Below are positions 10,369-20,328 of a DNA stretch of 64,000 nucleotides, piece by piece; the stretch's first letter is position 1; each line of letters starts with the position of its first letter. The position numbers and the translations under genes are program-made. The notes below the pieces were generated by a model that was not told the DNA's origin, did no database searches, and saw only the letters and a list, made by a program, of their open reading frames with translations. The stretch is taken from positions 124,001-188,000 of the forward strand of contig NZ_JAMGZK010000048.1 of NCBI RefSeq assembly GCF_025564065.1, given 5' to 3'. The DNA is from Silvania hatchlandensis. GTDB lineage: Bacteria; Pseudomonadota; Gammaproteobacteria; Enterobacterales; Enterobacteriaceae.

Positions 10369-11478
10369 TTATTTGGCGACCGAGGATGATCCGTCGGCGT
10401 GCCACTGGAAGACTCCAAACTCAAATCCCTTCAGATCGCCTTTCTCGTCCCAGTTCAGCGGCCCAATCACGGTGTCTGCCCCGTGTGCTTTTAAATCTTT
10501 GATCAGATCCTGTGGCGCTTTGCTGCCGGTACGATCCATGGCGGTGGCCAGAGACTGCACGGCGGCATAGGTGATCCAGACGTACGGACCACTTGCGTCT
10601 TTCTTCTGTGCTTTCAGCGCATCCACGATAGCTTTGTTCGCCGGATCCTGGTCATAGCGTTTTGGCATCGTTACCAGCATGCCTTCGCCCGCATCGCCCG
10701 CAATGTTGGACAGCGACGCATTACCCACGCCTTCTGGCCCCATAAACTGGGTTTTCAGACCGACCGAGCGCGCCTGACGCAGCATCTGACCCATTTCCGG
10801 GTAGTAACCACCGTAGTACACAAAGTCGATATTCTCTTTCTGCAGACGGGCCAGCAGCGCCGAGAAATCTTTCTCGCCCGCGGTAATGCCGTCGAAGAAG
10901 ACTACGTTAGCGCCGCCTTTTTTCAGGCCGTCCTGCACCGAGCGGGCCAGCCCTTCGCCGTATTGCTGCTTATCGTGAATAATCGCGATGCGCTGCGGCT
11001 TCACTTTTTCGATGATGTATTTCGCGGCAGTCGGCCCCTGAGAGGAGTCCAGACCTGCGGTGCGCATGATGTTCTGATAGCCGCGCTGCGTCAGCTCCGG
11101 ATTGGTGGCCCCTGGGGTGATCATCAGAATGCCTTCATCTTCATAGATGTCAGACGCAGGCTGAGTGGATGAAGAGCAGAGATGGCCAATCACATACTGA
11201 ATGCCATCGTTAACAATTTTGTTGGCAACGGCCACGGCCTGTTTTGGATCGCAGGCATCGTCATATTCCACGGCAACCAGTTTGTCGCCCTTAATGCCGC
11301 CTTTAGCGTTGATGTCTTTAATTGCCTGGCGCGCGCCGTTGAACTCCATATCGCCCCACTGGGCAACAGGGCCGGACATCGCGCCTACCACAGCAACTTT
11401 GATATCGTCTGCCATTGCTGCCTGCGAAATCGCCAGTGCAACCATGCCCGCGATTATTGCTTTCGCGTTCATTTTCAT
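10369..11478 (-). CDS. livK: leucine-specific binding periplasmic protein
   Basis: Periplasmic binding protein for the LS branch of the Liv system, 369 residues. Signal peptide [20 protein letters not shown] ending in AMA, then [20 protein letters not shown]. The reading frame extends upstream to 11538, but the ATG at 11478 gives the E. coli length and has GGGGA about 8 bases upstream. Very similar to LivJ at 12376; the [17 protein letters not shown] segment and the C-terminal [10 protein letters not shown] mark it as LivK. First gene of livKHMGF. Confidence 0.96.
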   Translation of the reverse strand: MKMNAKAIIAGMVALAISQAAMADDIKVAVVGAMSGPVAQWGDMEFNGARQAIKDINAKGGIKGDKLVAVEYDDACDPKQAVAVANKIVNDGIQYVIGHLCSSSTQPASDIYEDEGILMITPGATNPELTQRGYQNIMRTAGLDSSQGPTAAKYIIEKVKPQRIAIIHDKQQYGEGLARSVQDGLKKGGANVVFFDGITAGEKDFSALLARLQKENIDFVYYGGYYPEMGQMLRQARSVGLKTQFMGPEGVGNASLSNIAGDAGEGMLVTMPKRYDQDPANKAIVDALKAQKKDASGPYVWITYAAVQSLATAMDRTGSKAPQDLIKDLKAHGADTVIGPLNWDEKGDLKGFEFGVFQWHADGSSSVAK

Positions 11479-11902
11479 TTCTGAATCCCCATTCATGACG
11501 TGATGTTTATATTTTGTTTTATTATGGTTAAAAAGCATTCTGTACTTTTAATGAACAACGCTATTTTTACCAGTGCCTTTAATGGTTTAGCGAGGTTTTT
11601 TAGCAAAAGCCAGACTAAAATCTCTATATTTCAGGCGATTAAGCAAAGATAATATTCTGAAATTTGCCAGAGATAAACAAATAAAAGTCCGGTTTGCAGC
11701 ATAAAATAACGGTACAAAGAGCGGAATAAAACACTGCCTTGAAGGTTAATATTCTGCTTATTTTTCGATCCCTGCGTTTTATGGCTGCGCTTTTGACTGC
11801 TAAAAAAGTAATCAGCTAGAGAATGGATTTAAAAAGTGGAAGCGTCTGGCTGAATAAATTGAGTACACTGCCAACACTCTTTTTGATTTGGACACGCAGC
11901 TA
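11479..11902. promoter_or_regulatory. AT-rich intergenic region with livK and panM promoters
   Basis: 424 bases between the divergent livK and panM genes. The stretch 11500-11870 is clearly AT-rich and free of convincing genes. In E. coli the livK promoter is controlled by Lrp in response to leucine; the AT-rich tract is compatible with Lrp binding, but I could not define individual sites. Confidence 0.6.
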
Positions 11903-12289
11903 ATGAAACTGACCATCCACCGTCTGGTGAACTTTAGCTCCCAGGATCATATCGACCTGGGTAAAATCTGGCCGGAATATTCCCCCTCTTCGCTCACCGT
12001 GGATGACACGCATCGTATCTATGCCGCACGCTTTAACGAACGTTTGCTCGGGGCGGTGCGGATCACCCTGAGCGGCACTCAGGGGGCGCTGGACTCCCTG
12101 CGCGTGCGGGAGGTCACCCGTCGTCGCGGCGTGGGGCAATATTTGATTGAAGAAGTGATTCGCGATAACCCGAGCGTGGCTTCGTGGTGGATGGCGGATG
12201 TCGGCGTGGAAGACCGCGCTGTGATGACGGCTTTTATGCAGGCGCTGGGGTTTGTGGAGCGGGAGAGTGGTTGGGAGCGGCGTTGTTAA
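11903..12289 (+). CDS. panM: PanD maturation factor / PanZ-like acetyltransferase
   Basis: 128-residue GNAT-fold protein, the E. coli PanM (PanZ, YhhK) orthologue. It binds acetyl-CoA and triggers self-cleavage of aspartate decarboxylase PanD, controlling pantothenate and coenzyme A synthesis. The acetyl-CoA loop reads VTRRRGVGQYLIEEV near residue 77, followed by WWMADVGVEDR. A TTG start at 11888 would add five residues; the ATG at 11903 (MKLTIHRL) matches the family. Located between livK and livJ as in E. coli. Confidence 0.94.
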   Translation: MKLTIHRLVNFSSQDHIDLGKIWPEYSPSSLTVDDTHRIYAARFNERLLGAVRITLSGTQGALDSLRVREVTRRRGVGQYLIEEVIRDNPSVASWWMADVGVEDRAVMTAFMQALGFVERESGWERRC

Positions 12290-12310
12290 CAGAATTTTGT
12301 GCGGCCAGTT

Positions 12311-12365
12311 CCCCTCTAAAAGACCGCACCGAGCAGTCCCCTCTCCCCTATGGGGAGAGGGTTAG
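12311..12365. repeat. GGGGAGAGGG hairpin repeat, copy between panM and livJ
   Basis: CCCCTCTAAAAGACCGCACC, then the CCCCTCTCCCC-TAT-GGGGAGAGGG inverted core. It closely matches the copy at 4993 over its left arm and core. It sits between the converging panM and livJ ends and may act as a bidirectional hairpin. Confidence 0.85.
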
Positions 12366-12375
12366 TTGTTTGCTT

Positions 12376-13476
12376 TTATTTCGCGTCGGTGGCAGTGCCA
12401 TCCGCATGCCAGTCGAACACGCCGAACTCAAAGCCTTTCAGATCGCCCTTCTGATCCCAGGACAGCGGGCCCATGACGGTTTCAACAGAGTTCGCTTTCA
12501 GCCAGGTCGCGATTTCAGCCGGATCGGCTGACTGGTTCAGGCCCGCCTGCAGGGATTGCAGTGCCGCGTAGGTGGTCCACACGAATGCGCCGCTTGGATC
12601 CTGTTTCTTAGCTTTGATCGCATCCACGATCGGTTTGTTCGCCGGAACCTGATCGTAGTTCTTCGGCTTGGTCACCAGCAGGCCTTCTGCAGATTCACCG
12701 GCGATGTTAGACAGGGACACGTTCGCTACGCCTTCCGGCCCCATGAACTGGGTTTTCAGACCGGCTGCACGCGCCTGACGCAGGATCTGGCCCATCTCCG
12801 GGTGGTAACCGCCGTAGTAAACGAAATCGATATTCTCTTTCTTCAGGCGCGCCACCAGGGTAGAGAAATCTTTCTCACCGGCGGTAATACCATCGAAGAA
12901 CACCACAGTGGCGTTAGCTTTTTTCAGGTTGTCCTGCACGGAGCGCGCCAGACCTTCACCGTACTGCTGTTTATCATGAACAATGGCAATGCGCTTTGGC
13001 TTCACTTTATCAACGATATACTTCGCGGCGGTTGGGCCCTGGTCGGAGTCCAGACCGGTGGTACGCAGCGTCAGCTTATAGCCACGCGCGGTCAGCTCCG
13101 GCGCGGTCGCCGCTGGCGTGATCATCAGAATACCTTCGTCTTCATAGATGTCAGACGCAGGCTGGGTGGAAGAGGAACACAGGTGGCCGATAACGTATTT
13201 AATGCCATCGTTAACCACTTTGTTGGCTACGGCAACCGCTTGTTTCGGGTCACAGGCATCATCATATTTTACAATCTGCAGTTTTTCGCCTTTGATACCG
13301 CCCTTGGCATTAATGTCGGCCACCGCCTGTTCTGCACCTGTGAACTCCTGGTCGCCGTACTGCGCTACCGGACCGGACATGGCGCCCACGACAGCCACTT
13401 TAATATCAGCCTGAGCCATGGTGCTGAATGCCAACGCCATACATCCTGCCAGTAATGCTTTACCCTTCTTGTTCAT
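12376..13476 (-). CDS. livJ: leucine/isoleucine/valine-binding periplasmic protein
   Basis: Periplasmic binding protein of the LIV-I system, 366 residues. Signal peptide [20 protein letters not shown] ending in AQA, then [19 protein letters not shown]. The frame runs on to 13491, but the ATG at 13476 fits the family; GGGGATTC lies just upstream, as also before livK. It is a monocistronic paralogue of livK and shares the LivHMGF membrane complex. One residue shorter than E. coli around the signal cleavage site. Confidence 0.96.
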   Translation of the reverse strand: MNKKGKALLAGCMALAFSTMAQADIKVAVVGAMSGPVAQYGDQEFTGAEQAVADINAKGGIKGEKLQIVKYDDACDPKQAVAVANKVVNDGIKYVIGHLCSSSTQPASDIYEDEGILMITPAATAPELTARGYKLTLRTTGLDSDQGPTAAKYIVDKVKPKRIAIVHDKQQYGEGLARSVQDNLKKANATVVFFDGITAGEKDFSTLVARLKKENIDFVYYGGYHPEMGQILRQARAAGLKTQFMGPEGVANVSLSNIAGESAEGLLVTKPKNYDQVPANKPIVDAIKAKKQDPSGAFVWTTYAALQSLQAGLNQSADPAEIATWLKANSVETVMGPLSWDQKGDLKGFEFGVFDWHADGTATDAK

Positions 13477-13721
13477 CCTGAGAATCCCCATTGTTATGGT
13501 TATAACTTGTGTTGTGGTGTTGTTTTATGGCGCTTTATTTCGTTTATGCGTCTGCCGTGCGCGCCTTTTCAGCATACTCTGCTAAAACATACCCCATTTT
13601 TATCTATTTGGAATAGCTATTTTGAAATGTATATAAGGTAAGCGAGGCTTTAACGAGTCAGCGCACAGCGCAACGTTAAGTGTTTGCCAGAAGAGGGGAT
13701 AACGCCCGGTCAGGCGCTAAA
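13477..13721 (-). promoter_or_regulatory. livJ upstream region
   Basis: About 245 bases between livJ and the rpoH terminator with no gene. The 13590-13640 stretch is AT-rich. Expected to hold the livJ promoter and, by analogy with E. coli, Lrp sites; exact hexamers were not fixed. Confidence 0.5.
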
Positions 13722-13756
13722 AAAACAAAACCCCCGAATGTGCATTCGAGGGTTTG
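13722..13756 (-). terminator. rho-independent terminator of rpoH
   Basis: On the minus strand, AAACCCTCGAATG, short loop, CATTCGGGGGTTT followed by TGTTTTTTT. It starts 19 bases after the rpoH stop codon. Confidence 0.92.
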
Positions 13757-13774
13757 CGGGAGACTTCGCGAAAA

Positions 13775-14632
13775 TTACGCTTCGATAGCGGCGCGAAGTT
13801 TTTTCATGGCGTTCTTTTCAAGCTGACGCACACGCTCAGCGGAGACGCCGTAGCGGTCGGCCAGTTCCTGCAGCGTGGACTTGTTGTCTTCGTCCAGCCA
13901 GCGGGCGCGGATAATGTCCTGGCTGCGCTCGTCGAGACCTTCCATCGCGAAGCTCAGCTTGTTGGCGGCCTGCTCTTCCCAGTTGTCGTCTTCAATGCCG
14001 TCAGCAAAGTTAGACGACTTATCCTGCAGATACAGAACCGGTGCCATTGGCTGGCTATCCGACGCATCGTCGTCAGATGACATATCAAATGTCATGTCCT
14101 GCGCCGCCATGCGGGATTCCATTTCGCGCACGTCTTTGCTGGAAACACCCAGCTCGCGCGCCACCATTTCGACTTCGTCCTGATTGAACCAGCCCAGACG
14201 CTGCTTGGTTTTACGCAGGTTAAAGAACAGCTTACGCTGTGCTTTGGTGGTGGCCACTTTCACGATACGCCAGTTACGCAGCACGTATTCGTGGATTTCG
14301 GCTTTGATCCAGTGCACGGCGAAGGAGACCAGACGCACACCCACTTCCGGGTTGAAGCGGCGCACCGCCTTCATCAGGCCGATGTTACCTTCCTGAATCA
14401 GATCCGCCTGCGGCAGGCCGTAGCCCGAGTAATTACGAGCAACGTGAACAACAAAGCGCAGGTGAGACAGGATCAGCGTCTTAGCTGATTCCAGGCAGCC
14501 CTGGTAATGCAGCTTTTCAGCGAGCTCCTTTTCTTCCTCAGCCGTCAACATCGGCCAGGTGTTAGCGGCCCGGATGTAAGACTCCAGGTTACCAACAGGG
14601 GCTAAAGCTAAAGTTTGCATTTCTTTGGTCAT
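13775..14632 (-). CDS. rpoH: heat-shock RNA polymerase sigma factor (sigma-32)
   Basis: Sigma-32, directs transcription of chaperone and protease genes on heat shock. 285 residues. Region 2 ([20 protein letters not shown], core binding and -10 recognition) is near residue 75-95; the RpoH box [17 protein letters not shown] follows around 130; region 4 with the helix-turn-helix [19 protein letters not shown] is at the end. The gene is monocistronic, downstream of ftsX. In E. coli its mRNA start region is a temperature-sensing fold; the coding part here is conserved but I did not fold it. A sigma-E promoter and DnaA box lie upstream. Confidence 0.98.
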   Translation of the reverse strand: MTKEMQTLALAPVGNLESYIRAANTWPMLTAEEEKELAEKLHYQGCLESAKTLILSHLRFVVHVARNYSGYGLPQADLIQEGNIGLMKAVRRFNPEVGVRLVSFAVHWIKAEIHEYVLRNWRIVKVATTKAQRKLFFNLRKTKQRLGWFNQDEVEMVARELGVSSKDVREMESRMAAQDMTFDMSSDDDASDSQPMAPVLYLQDKSSNFADGIEDDNWEEQAANKLSFAMEGLDERSQDIIRARWLDEDNKSTLQELADRYGVSAERVRQLEKNAMKKLRAAIEA

Positions 14633-14731
14633 TCATTCCTCTCAATCTATTTCTTCTGGCGGCGGTTTGTCCCCATCAGGCAACGAACATGCCAGAACTA
14701 ACGAGCAACGAGAATATCATTCACACTTTTA

Positions 14732-14759
14732 TCAGACAGTGATTTTATCCACAAGTTCC
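14732..14759 (-). promoter_or_regulatory. sigma-E dependent rpoH promoter (P3-like)
   Basis: Minus strand GGAACTT at 14759-14753, 16-base spacer, TCTGA at 14736-14732. This is an exact fit to the extracytoplasmic stress sigma-E consensus and matches E. coli rpoH P3, which supplies sigma-32 at extreme heat. The spacer contains a DnaA box. Confidence 0.88.
14745..14753 (+). promoter_or_regulatory. perfect DnaA box inside the rpoH promoter region
   Basis: TTATCCACA, the high-affinity DnaA 9-mer, lies within the sigma-E promoter spacer. DnaA is known to repress rpoH P3/P4 in E. coli, so a link between replication initiation and heat-shock sigma supply appears conserved here. Confidence 0.8.
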
Positions 14760-14834
14760 GACTGAAACCTGGGATAAATTACGCACAAAATGTGACGTAG
14801 AGATGATTGTGCTGGGGCAGAAACATCAGATGTT

Positions 14835-14870
14835 CTTTCCCTGCACGAGCGGTCCTCAATGCAGGGAAAG
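14835..14870 (-). other. long hairpin between ftsX and rpoH
   Basis: An 11-base perfect stem, CTTTCCCTGCA with TGCAGGGAAAG, about 18 bases after the ftsX stop. There is no T-run after it on the minus strand, so it may be a weak terminator or an mRNA-stabilising end of the ftsYEX message. Confidence 0.6.
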
Positions 14871-14887
14871 ATTATATCAGAGATTTT

Positions 14888-15940
14888 TTAGTCGGGGGTA
14901 AAGTGACGTAAATGTTGCACAGTTGCTAACCAGGCGGCGATCCAGCCGATCATCGAGCACACCAGCAGCAGTAACAGGCACTCGTCGAACGATAAGCCGC
15001 TGATATCAAACTTTGTTCCAAAAACCTGCGCCACATCGGTGACAGCGGCAGAGAGACGCATCACCAAAATTTCTGACAATATCAATGAAAGAAATGCACC
15101 AGCAAAACCGAGCAACGCACCGCCGTACAGGAACGGACGCAGGATAAAACCGTCTGTAGCACCGATAAGCTTTTGCACGTTAATGGTATCGCGACGGGCA
15201 AAGATGCTCAGACGCACGCTGTTACCGATCACCAGGAACACCGCGGCGACCATCAGCACGCCGATCATCGCCGCCACCCGGCCAACCAGCCCGGTCAGCG
15301 CCGACAGACGGGCAAACCAGCTGTCGTCCATGCGGACTTCATCGATCCCGTTGATGCGCGAAACGCGATCGCGCAGGGTGTTCAGCGACTCGGTCCCCTG
15401 GAAATCCAGCTTCGGGATCACCACCGCCACGGCGGGCAGCGGGTTCTCTTCCAGCATATCCAGCGCGCCGCCAAACCCGGACCAGTTGCGGAACTCGCCC
15501 AGCGCCTCTTCGCGCGACAGGTAGTTGACCTTCTCAACACCCTGCTCGGACTGCAGCTGCCCCACCACCTGCGCCGCCGCATTATCGTCGAGCGCTTTGT
15601 CGAGATAGACGGTGATCTGCGGGGACGGATAGTACTGCGATGCCGCCTGGTTAACGTTTTTGTACACCATGTAGCAGACGCTTGGCAGCGTCAGCGAAAT
15701 GGCGATAACCATGATCGTCAGGAAGGTGGCGAGCGGTTTGCTCTTCAGATCCTGCAGCGCACCATGGAAGGCATACCGCACCTGCTCGTTAAACACATTG
15801 GTCTTGCGCGAGTTTGGCTTCGGCGACGACTTACTGCGCTTAGGCACGTTGCGATTGCTGTCGCCGCCCTGGGGCTTACGGAAACGGTCAAATCGATTAC
15901 CCATCTGCCGAATCTGGTTTATTGCATCACGCTTATTCAC
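14888..15940 (-). CDS. ftsX: cell division protein FtsX
   Basis: Inner-membrane partner of FtsE. The FtsEX complex at the division ring activates periplasmic amidases through EnvC. 350 residues: a polar, Lys/Arg-rich cytoplasmic tail (1-70), a first membrane segment near 75-95, a periplasmic loop (about 100-220), then three more membrane segments. Two residues shorter than E. coli, in the variable N-terminal tail. The start overlaps the ftsE stop by 8 bases. Third gene of ftsYEX. Confidence 0.96.
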   Translation of the reverse strand: MNKRDAINQIRQMGNRFDRFRKPQGGDSNRNVPKRSKSSPKPNSRKTNVFNEQVRYAFHGALQDLKSKPLATFLTIMVIAISLTLPSVCYMVYKNVNQAASQYYPSPQITVYLDKALDDNAAAQVVGQLQSEQGVEKVNYLSREEALGEFRNWSGFGGALDMLEENPLPAVAVVIPKLDFQGTESLNTLRDRVSRINGIDEVRMDDSWFARLSALTGLVGRVAAMIGVLMVAAVFLVIGNSVRLSIFARRDTINVQKLIGATDGFILRPFLYGGALLGFAGAFLSLILSEILVMRLSAAVTDVAQVFGTKFDISGLSFDECLLLLLVCSMIGWIAAWLATVQHLRHFTPD

Positions 15941-16598
15941 CGCGGCCTCCGTGCAAGTGACCGTCGCTCAGCGTCAGCATGCGGTACGAACGACGGGAGA
16001 TAAGGCCCATGTCGTGCGTCGCCATCAGTACTGTCACCCCAACGCGGTTAAATTCCTCAAACAGACGCAGGATCCCTTCGGAAAGGGCTTCGTCCAGGTT
16101 ACCGGTCGGTTCATCCGCCAGCAGTACCGCCGGTTTGTTCACCACCGCGCGCGCAATGCCGACACGCTGCTGTTCACCGCCGGAAAGCTGAATCGGAAAG
16201 TTTTTCGCTTTGTCCAACAGCCCGACCTTATCCAGCGCCGCCGACACGCGACGACGAATATCATCCCCGCTGGCACCCGCAATAATCAGCGGGATAGCCA
16301 CATTGTCGAATACCGTGCGGTCCATCAGCAGATGGTGATCCTGGAAAATCATGCCTATCTGGCGACGCAGAAACGGCACTTCACGGTTTTTCAGGCGGCT
16401 GATGTCGTGGCCGCCGAACAAGATTTTGCCGGTGCTTGGCCGTTCAATCCCGCAGATAAGCTTGAGCAGGGTACTTTTCCCCGCGCCGGAGTGGCCGGTC
16501 AGAAATGCCATCTCGCCCTGCTGCAGGTGGAAGTTAACCCCCTGCAGCGCTTGTCTCCCACCGAGATAGGCCTTGCTGACGTGTTCAAAGCGAATCAT
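15933..16598 (-). CDS. ftsE: cell division ATP-binding protein FtsE
   Basis: Cytoplasmic ATPase that drives the FtsX conformational change during septal wall splitting. 221 residues. Walker [10 protein letters not shown], signature LSGGEQQR, Walker [13 protein letters not shown] and switch His in MATHD are visible. It starts 2 bases after the ftsY stop and overlaps ftsX by 8 bases, consistent with one operon. Confidence 0.97.
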   Translation of the reverse strand: MIRFEHVSKAYLGGRQALQGVNFHLQQGEMAFLTGHSGAGKSTLLKLICGIERPSTGKILFGGHDISRLKNREVPFLRRQIGMIFQDHHLLMDRTVFDNVAIPLIIAGASGDDIRRRVSAALDKVGLLDKAKNFPIQLSGGEQQRVGIARAVVNKPAVLLADEPTGNLDEALSEGILRLFEEFNRVGVTVLMATHDMGLISRRSYRMLTLSDGHLHGGRGE

Positions 16599-16600
16599 TG

Positions 16601-18127
16601 TTAATCCTCTCGGGCAAAAAGTGCCTCAATAAAGTCGCCCGATTTAAACGGACGCAAATCTTCGATACGTTCGCCAACGCCAATGTAGCGGATAGGAATA
16701 CCAAACTGATCCGCCACCGAGAAGATCACCCCGCCTTTCGCGGTGCCATCCAGCTTGGTCAGCGTAATCCCGGTCAATCCTACCGCTTCATGGAACAGCT
16801 TCGCCTGGCTGATGGCGTTCTGTCCGGTGCTGGCGTCAATGGTCAGCATCACTTCATGCGGCGCATCGACATCCAGCTTTTTCATGACGCGGACGATCTT
16901 CTTCAGTTCTTCCATCAGGTGCGCTTTGTTTTGCAGGCGCCCTGCGGTATCGGCAATCAGCACGTCGACATTACGCGCTTTCGCCGCCTGAATGGCGTCA
17001 AAAATCACCGAGGCGGAGTCTGCGCCCGTGTGCTGGGCAATCACCGGAATGTTGTTGCGCTGGCCCCACACCTGCAGCTGCTCTACCGCAGCGGCACGGA
17101 AGGTATCACCCGCGGCCAGCATCACCGATTTGCCCTGCTGCTCGAACTGACGCGCCAGTTTGCCAATGGTGGTGGTTTTACCCACCCCGTTGACGCCCAC
17201 CATCAGAATAACAAATGGCGTTTTGCCTTCAATATTAAGCGGTTCGTCCACTTTTGCGAGGATTTCACCCATCTCATCTTTCAGCAGGCCGTACAGCGCT
17301 TCGGCGTCGCGCAGCTGTTTACGGCTGGCGCTTTCGGTCAGGCTGCTGATAATCTTGCGGGTGGTTTCCACCCCAACGTCGGCGATCAGCAGCTGTTCTT
17401 CCAGCTCTTCAAAGAGATCATCGTCGATTTTCTTCCCGCGGAACAGACTGATAAATCCGGAACCGAGGTTTTCTTTGGTCTTGATCAGGCTACGTTTCAG
17501 GCGGGCGAAGAAACCTTCTTTGGTCGGTTTTTCCTGCTCCTGAACCACCTCTTCTACCGGGACGTCTTCTTCAATCGGGACAACGATAACGGCTTCTTCT
17601 GCCGCTTCTGCCGCCAGCGCCTGCGCCTGCGCTTCCAGCTCTTCGTCGCTGATTTCAGCGTCAATTTCCGTTTCCGGGAGGTACTCTTCCGGGAGCGTTT
17701 CTTCAATCTCCTGGGCGATCTCTTCCGGCAGCGGCAGCTCTTCGTGCTCTACCGCCTGCGGTGGGGCAGTCTCAACCACCGGCTCAACAATCTCTTCCAC
17801 CACTACGGCCACGGGTTCTGGCTCTGGTTCTGGTTCTGGCTCTACGGCAACAAACGCTGGCTCAACTGGCTGTGGTTTTTCGCTCTCCTGAACCTGCTCA
17901 GTGACCTCAACCACCTCTTCAGCGAAGGCCTCAGTCTCTTCTTTGCTGTGGGTCTGCGGTTCTGCTTCTACGTCTGCGACGGTCTCAACAGGGGTTTCAG
18001 GCTGCGGCTGTTCAACAACCGCGGGCTGTTCTGCGATCGGTTGTTCTTCGTTCTGCTGCTCGGTTTCCTGCTCTTTTTGACCAAAGCCCAGCCAGGAAAA
18101 GAAGCCACGTTTTTTCTCTTTTGCCAT
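16601..18127 (-). CDS. ftsY: signal recognition particle receptor FtsY
   Basis: GTPase receptor that docks SRP-ribosome complexes at the inner membrane. 508 residues. The acidic A domain (about 1-205) is rich in Glu, Val and Pro, with a repeated EPEPEPEPEP stretch near residue 105. The NG domain follows, with G1 GVNGVGKTTTIGKLA, G3 DTAGR and G4 TKLDG motifs. Slightly longer than the 497-residue E. coli protein; the difference lies in the low-complexity A domain. Divergent from rsmD. Confidence 0.97.
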   Translation of the reverse strand: MAKEKKRGFFSWLGFGQKEQETEQQNEEQPIAEQPAVVEQPQPETPVETVADVEAEPQTHSKEETEAFAEEVVEVTEQVQESEKPQPVEPAFVAVEPEPEPEPEPVAVVVEEIVEPVVETAPPQAVEHEELPLPEEIAQEIEETLPEEYLPETEIDAEISDEELEAQAQALAAEAAEEAVIVVPIEEDVPVEEVVQEQEKPTKEGFFARLKRSLIKTKENLGSGFISLFRGKKIDDDLFEELEEQLLIADVGVETTRKIISSLTESASRKQLRDAEALYGLLKDEMGEILAKVDEPLNIEGKTPFVILMVGVNGVGKTTTIGKLARQFEQQGKSVMLAAGDTFRAAAVEQLQVWGQRNNIPVIAQHTGADSASVIFDAIQAAKARNVDVLIADTAGRLQNKAHLMEELKKIVRVMKKLDVDAPHEVMLTIDASTGQNAISQAKLFHEAVGLTGITLTKLDGTAKGGVIFSVADQFGIPIRYIGVGERIEDLRPFKSGDFIEALFARED

Positions 18128-18263
18128 CTGCGACTACACCCCTCGCGGTTAATTACTGGCGCTATATACATGGAAGCTAAAAAAATGATGAAATAGTTTA
18201 TCACTTAACTTAACGCACATCACCGCCTGCAAGCGCAGGCCGTCGGTGTACCCGAGCAAAGAT

Positions 18264-18866
18264 ATGAAGAAACCCAACCGTGCCGCAGCAGGTCAGATCC
18301 GCATTATCGGCGGCCAGTGGCGAGGCCGTAAACTGCCGGTGCCGGATAGCCCTGGTCTGCGCCCGACCACCGATCGCGTTCGCGAGACGCTGTTTAACTG
18401 GCTGGCCCCTTCAATGGTAGATGCCCGTTGCCTGGACTGCTTCGCCGGAAGCGGCGCCCTCGGGCTCGAAGCCCTGTCTCGCTATGCCGCCAGCGCCACG
18501 CTGCTGGAGATGGATCGCAGCGTTTCCCAGCAGTTACAGCAAAACCTGGCCTCGCTGAAAGCGACGCACGCCAAAGTGGTCAATACTAACGCCCTGGCCT
18601 TCCTTGCACAGGCAGGTACGCCGCACGATGTGGTATTTGTCGATCCGCCGTTTCGCAAAGGCCTGCTCGAAGAGACGCTGACGCTGCTGGAAAACAACGG
18701 CTGGTTGGCGGATGATGCCCTGATCTACGTCGAAAGCGAGGTAGAGAATGGGTTACCACCGGTGCCGGCCCACTGGGATCTACACCGGGAGAAAGTGGCC
18801 GGTCAGGTCGCCTATCGTCTTTATCACCGTCAATCTCAAGGAGAGACCGATGCCGGTACTGATTAA
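18264..18866 (+). CDS. rsmD: 16S rRNA (guanine-966-N2)-methyltransferase
   Basis: Methylates G966 of 16S rRNA in the small-subunit head using S-adenosylmethionine. 200 residues. SAM-binding motif LDCFAGSGALGLEALSR near residue 55 and the catalytic DPPF motif near residue 130 are present. A GTG start at 18246 would add six residues, but the ATG at 18264 (MKKPNR) matches the family. The start of yhhL lies inside its last 17 bases. Confidence 0.95.
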   Translation: MKKPNRAAAGQIRIIGGQWRGRKLPVPDSPGLRPTTDRVRETLFNWLAPSMVDARCLDCFAGSGALGLEALSRYAASATLLEMDRSVSQQLQQNLASLKATHAKVVNTNALAFLAQAGTPHDVVFVDPPFRKGLLEETLTLLENNGWLADDALIYVESEVENGLPPVPAHWDLHREKVAGQVAYRLYHRQSQGETDAGTD

Positions 18867-19131
18867 TCTGGGTCGTTTACTGATGCTGGGGGTCTGGGCA
18901 TTTCTGATCCTTAACCTTGTGCATCCGTTCCCGCGTCCGATGAATATCTTCGTCAACGTGGCGCTGATTTTTACCTCGTTTATGCATGCCCTGCAGATGG
19001 TCATGCTGAAAAGCGGCCTGCCGAAGGATGGCCCACCAATGACCGGCTGGCAGCAGCTGCGGGTGTTTATTTTCGGCGTGTTTGAGCTGCTGGTGTGGAT
19101 GAAGAAGTTTAAAGCGCAGGCGAAGAAGTAA
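18850..19131 (+). CDS. yhhL: YhhL, small inner-membrane protein (DUF1145 family)
   Basis: A 93-residue protein with two or three hydrophobic segments and a basic C-terminus (KKFKAQAKK). Function unknown. The ATG at 18850 (MPVLINLG) has GGAGAGA upstream and overlaps the end of rsmD by 17 bases in a different frame, so the two are probably co-translated, as in E. coli. Confidence 0.88.
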   Translation: MPVLINLGRLLMLGVWAFLILNLVHPFPRPMNIFVNVALIFTSFMHALQMVMLKSGLPKDGPPMTGWQQLRVFIFGVFELLVWMKKFKAQAKK

Positions 19132-19138
19132 TTTTTTA

Positions 19139-19202
19139 CCCCTCACCCACACGGCTCCGTGCGATCCCCTCTCCCCTCTGGGGAGAGGGTTAGGGTGAGG
19201 GG
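19139..19202. repeat. GGGGAGAGGG hairpin repeat, copy between yhhL and yhhM
   Basis: CCCCTCACCCACACGGCTCC, then CCCCTCTCCCC-TCT-GGGGAGAGGG and GTTAGGGTGAGGGG. Same layout as the copies at 4993 and 12311, here between two converging genes. Confidence 0.85.
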
Positions 19203-19206
19203 TAAA

Positions 19207-19566
19207 TCACGGCACGATCTCAAACCCCTCAAACCGCGATCCCTTGTAACTCAACACGCCTTTATCCCCCACCGTCAGCTGATGGTACTGCTTTTCGTCC
19301 AGCCGAAAAGTCATCTCCAGGCCGCCGTTTTCCGGCTTAAAGCTCGCCTCATAGCGCATCGACGTGCCAGCGGGCGTGACCTGCTGCTGGCGGGAGCGCC
19401 GGTCGTTAATCGCTTTTTCCCGTTTATTGCTCACCACCACCCGTTTTTCCAGCAGCGGCGCGGCATCGTTATCGGCCTTGTCCCGGCGCTGCTGCACAAA
19501 GCGAAATGACGCGGCAATCACGATAATCGCCAGCACGATAATAAAAAAAAGCGGCATCTTGCTCAT
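19207..19566 (-). CDS. yhhM: YhhM, small membrane-anchored protein (DUF2500 family)
   Basis: 119 residues: one N-terminal membrane anchor (FFIIVLAIIVIAASF, about 6-22), a basic stretch with NKREKAINDRRSRQQ, then a beta-rich domain with YEASFKPENGG. Same length and strongly similar to E. coli YhhM, whose function is not established. Converges on yhhL and is divergent from yhhN. Confidence 0.9.
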   Translation of the reverse strand: MSKMPLFFIIVLAIIVIAASFRFVQQRRDKADNDAAPLLEKRVVVSNKREKAINDRRSRQQQVTPAGTSMRYEASFKPENGGLEMTFRLDEKQYHQLTVGDKGVLSYKGSRFEGFEIVP

Positions 19567-19694
19567 TGGACAATCCTATAAGACCAGGCTGAAATCAGGA
19601 TAGCGCGCGACACAGAGCATTGCCATTGGCCCGCTTGCGCCACTACACTGAACTGAAACTGTTTATTCAACAATAACAGATACAGGGACTTAAT

Positions 19695-20321
19695 ATGCTT
19701 TGGTCATTTATCGCTGTCTGTTTCTCCGCATGGCTGTATGTCGATGCGTCCTACCGTGGCCCGGCCTGGCAGCGCTGGGTGTTTAAACCCGTCACGCTGT
19801 TGCTCCTGCTGCTGCTGGCCTGGCAGGCACCGATGTTTAATGCTGTCAGCTACCTCGTTCTCGCCGGACTGTGCGCGTCGCTGGCAGGTGACGCCCTCAC
19901 CCTGCTGCCGCGCCAGCGCCTGCTGTATGCCGTGGGCGCGTTCTTCTTATCGCATCTGCTTTACACCATCTATTTTGCCAGCCAGATGACGCTGTCATTC
20001 TTCTGGCCGCTGCCGCTGGCGCTGCTGGTGATGGGTGCCCTGCTGATTGCGGTGGTCTGGACGCGGCTGGAAGAGATGCGCTGGCCGGTGTGTACCTTTA
20101 TCGCCATGACGCTGGTGATGGTGTGGCTGGCGGGGGAACTGTGGTTCTTCCGCCCGACCGCGCCAGCCCTGTCGGCCTTCCTCGGTGCCACCTTGCTGCT
20201 GCTGGGGAATATCGTCTGGCTGGGTAGCCACTATCGCCGCCGCTTCCGCGCTGATAACGCGATTGCGGCCGCCTGCTACTTCGCCGGGCACTTCCTGATT
20301 GTGCGTTCGCTGTATATCTAA
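19695..20321 (+). CDS. yhhN: YhhN, TMEM86-family membrane protein
   Basis: 208-residue integral membrane protein with about eight hydrophobic segments, member of the YhhN/TMEM86 family. Eukaryotic TMEM86B is a lysoplasmalogenase, but bacterial function is not established, so only the family is certain. Conserved family segments include the [13 protein letters not shown] stretch near residue 60 and [12 protein letters not shown] near the end. It ends just before the zntA promoter. Confidence 0.9.
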   Translation: MLWSFIAVCFSAWLYVDASYRGPAWQRWVFKPVTLLLLLLLAWQAPMFNAVSYLVLAGLCASLAGDALTLLPRQRLLYAVGAFFLSHLLYTIYFASQMTLSFFWPLPLALLVMGALLIAVVWTRLEEMRWPVCTFIAMTLVMVWLAGELWFFRPTAPALSAFLGATLLLLGNIVWLGSHYRRRFRADNAIAAACYFAGHFLIVRSLYI

Positions 20322-20328
20322 ATAAGCC

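Noticed and set aside
12556-13455. A 299-codon frame opposite livJ
   Set aside because: Antisense shadow; a similar but shorter one lies opposite livK because the two genes are paralogues.
16598-18196. A 532-codon plus-strand frame opposite ftsY
   Set aside because: It is the antisense shadow of ftsY, produced by the Glu-rich A domain; the Phe/Leu-rich, Arg-rich product has no domain.
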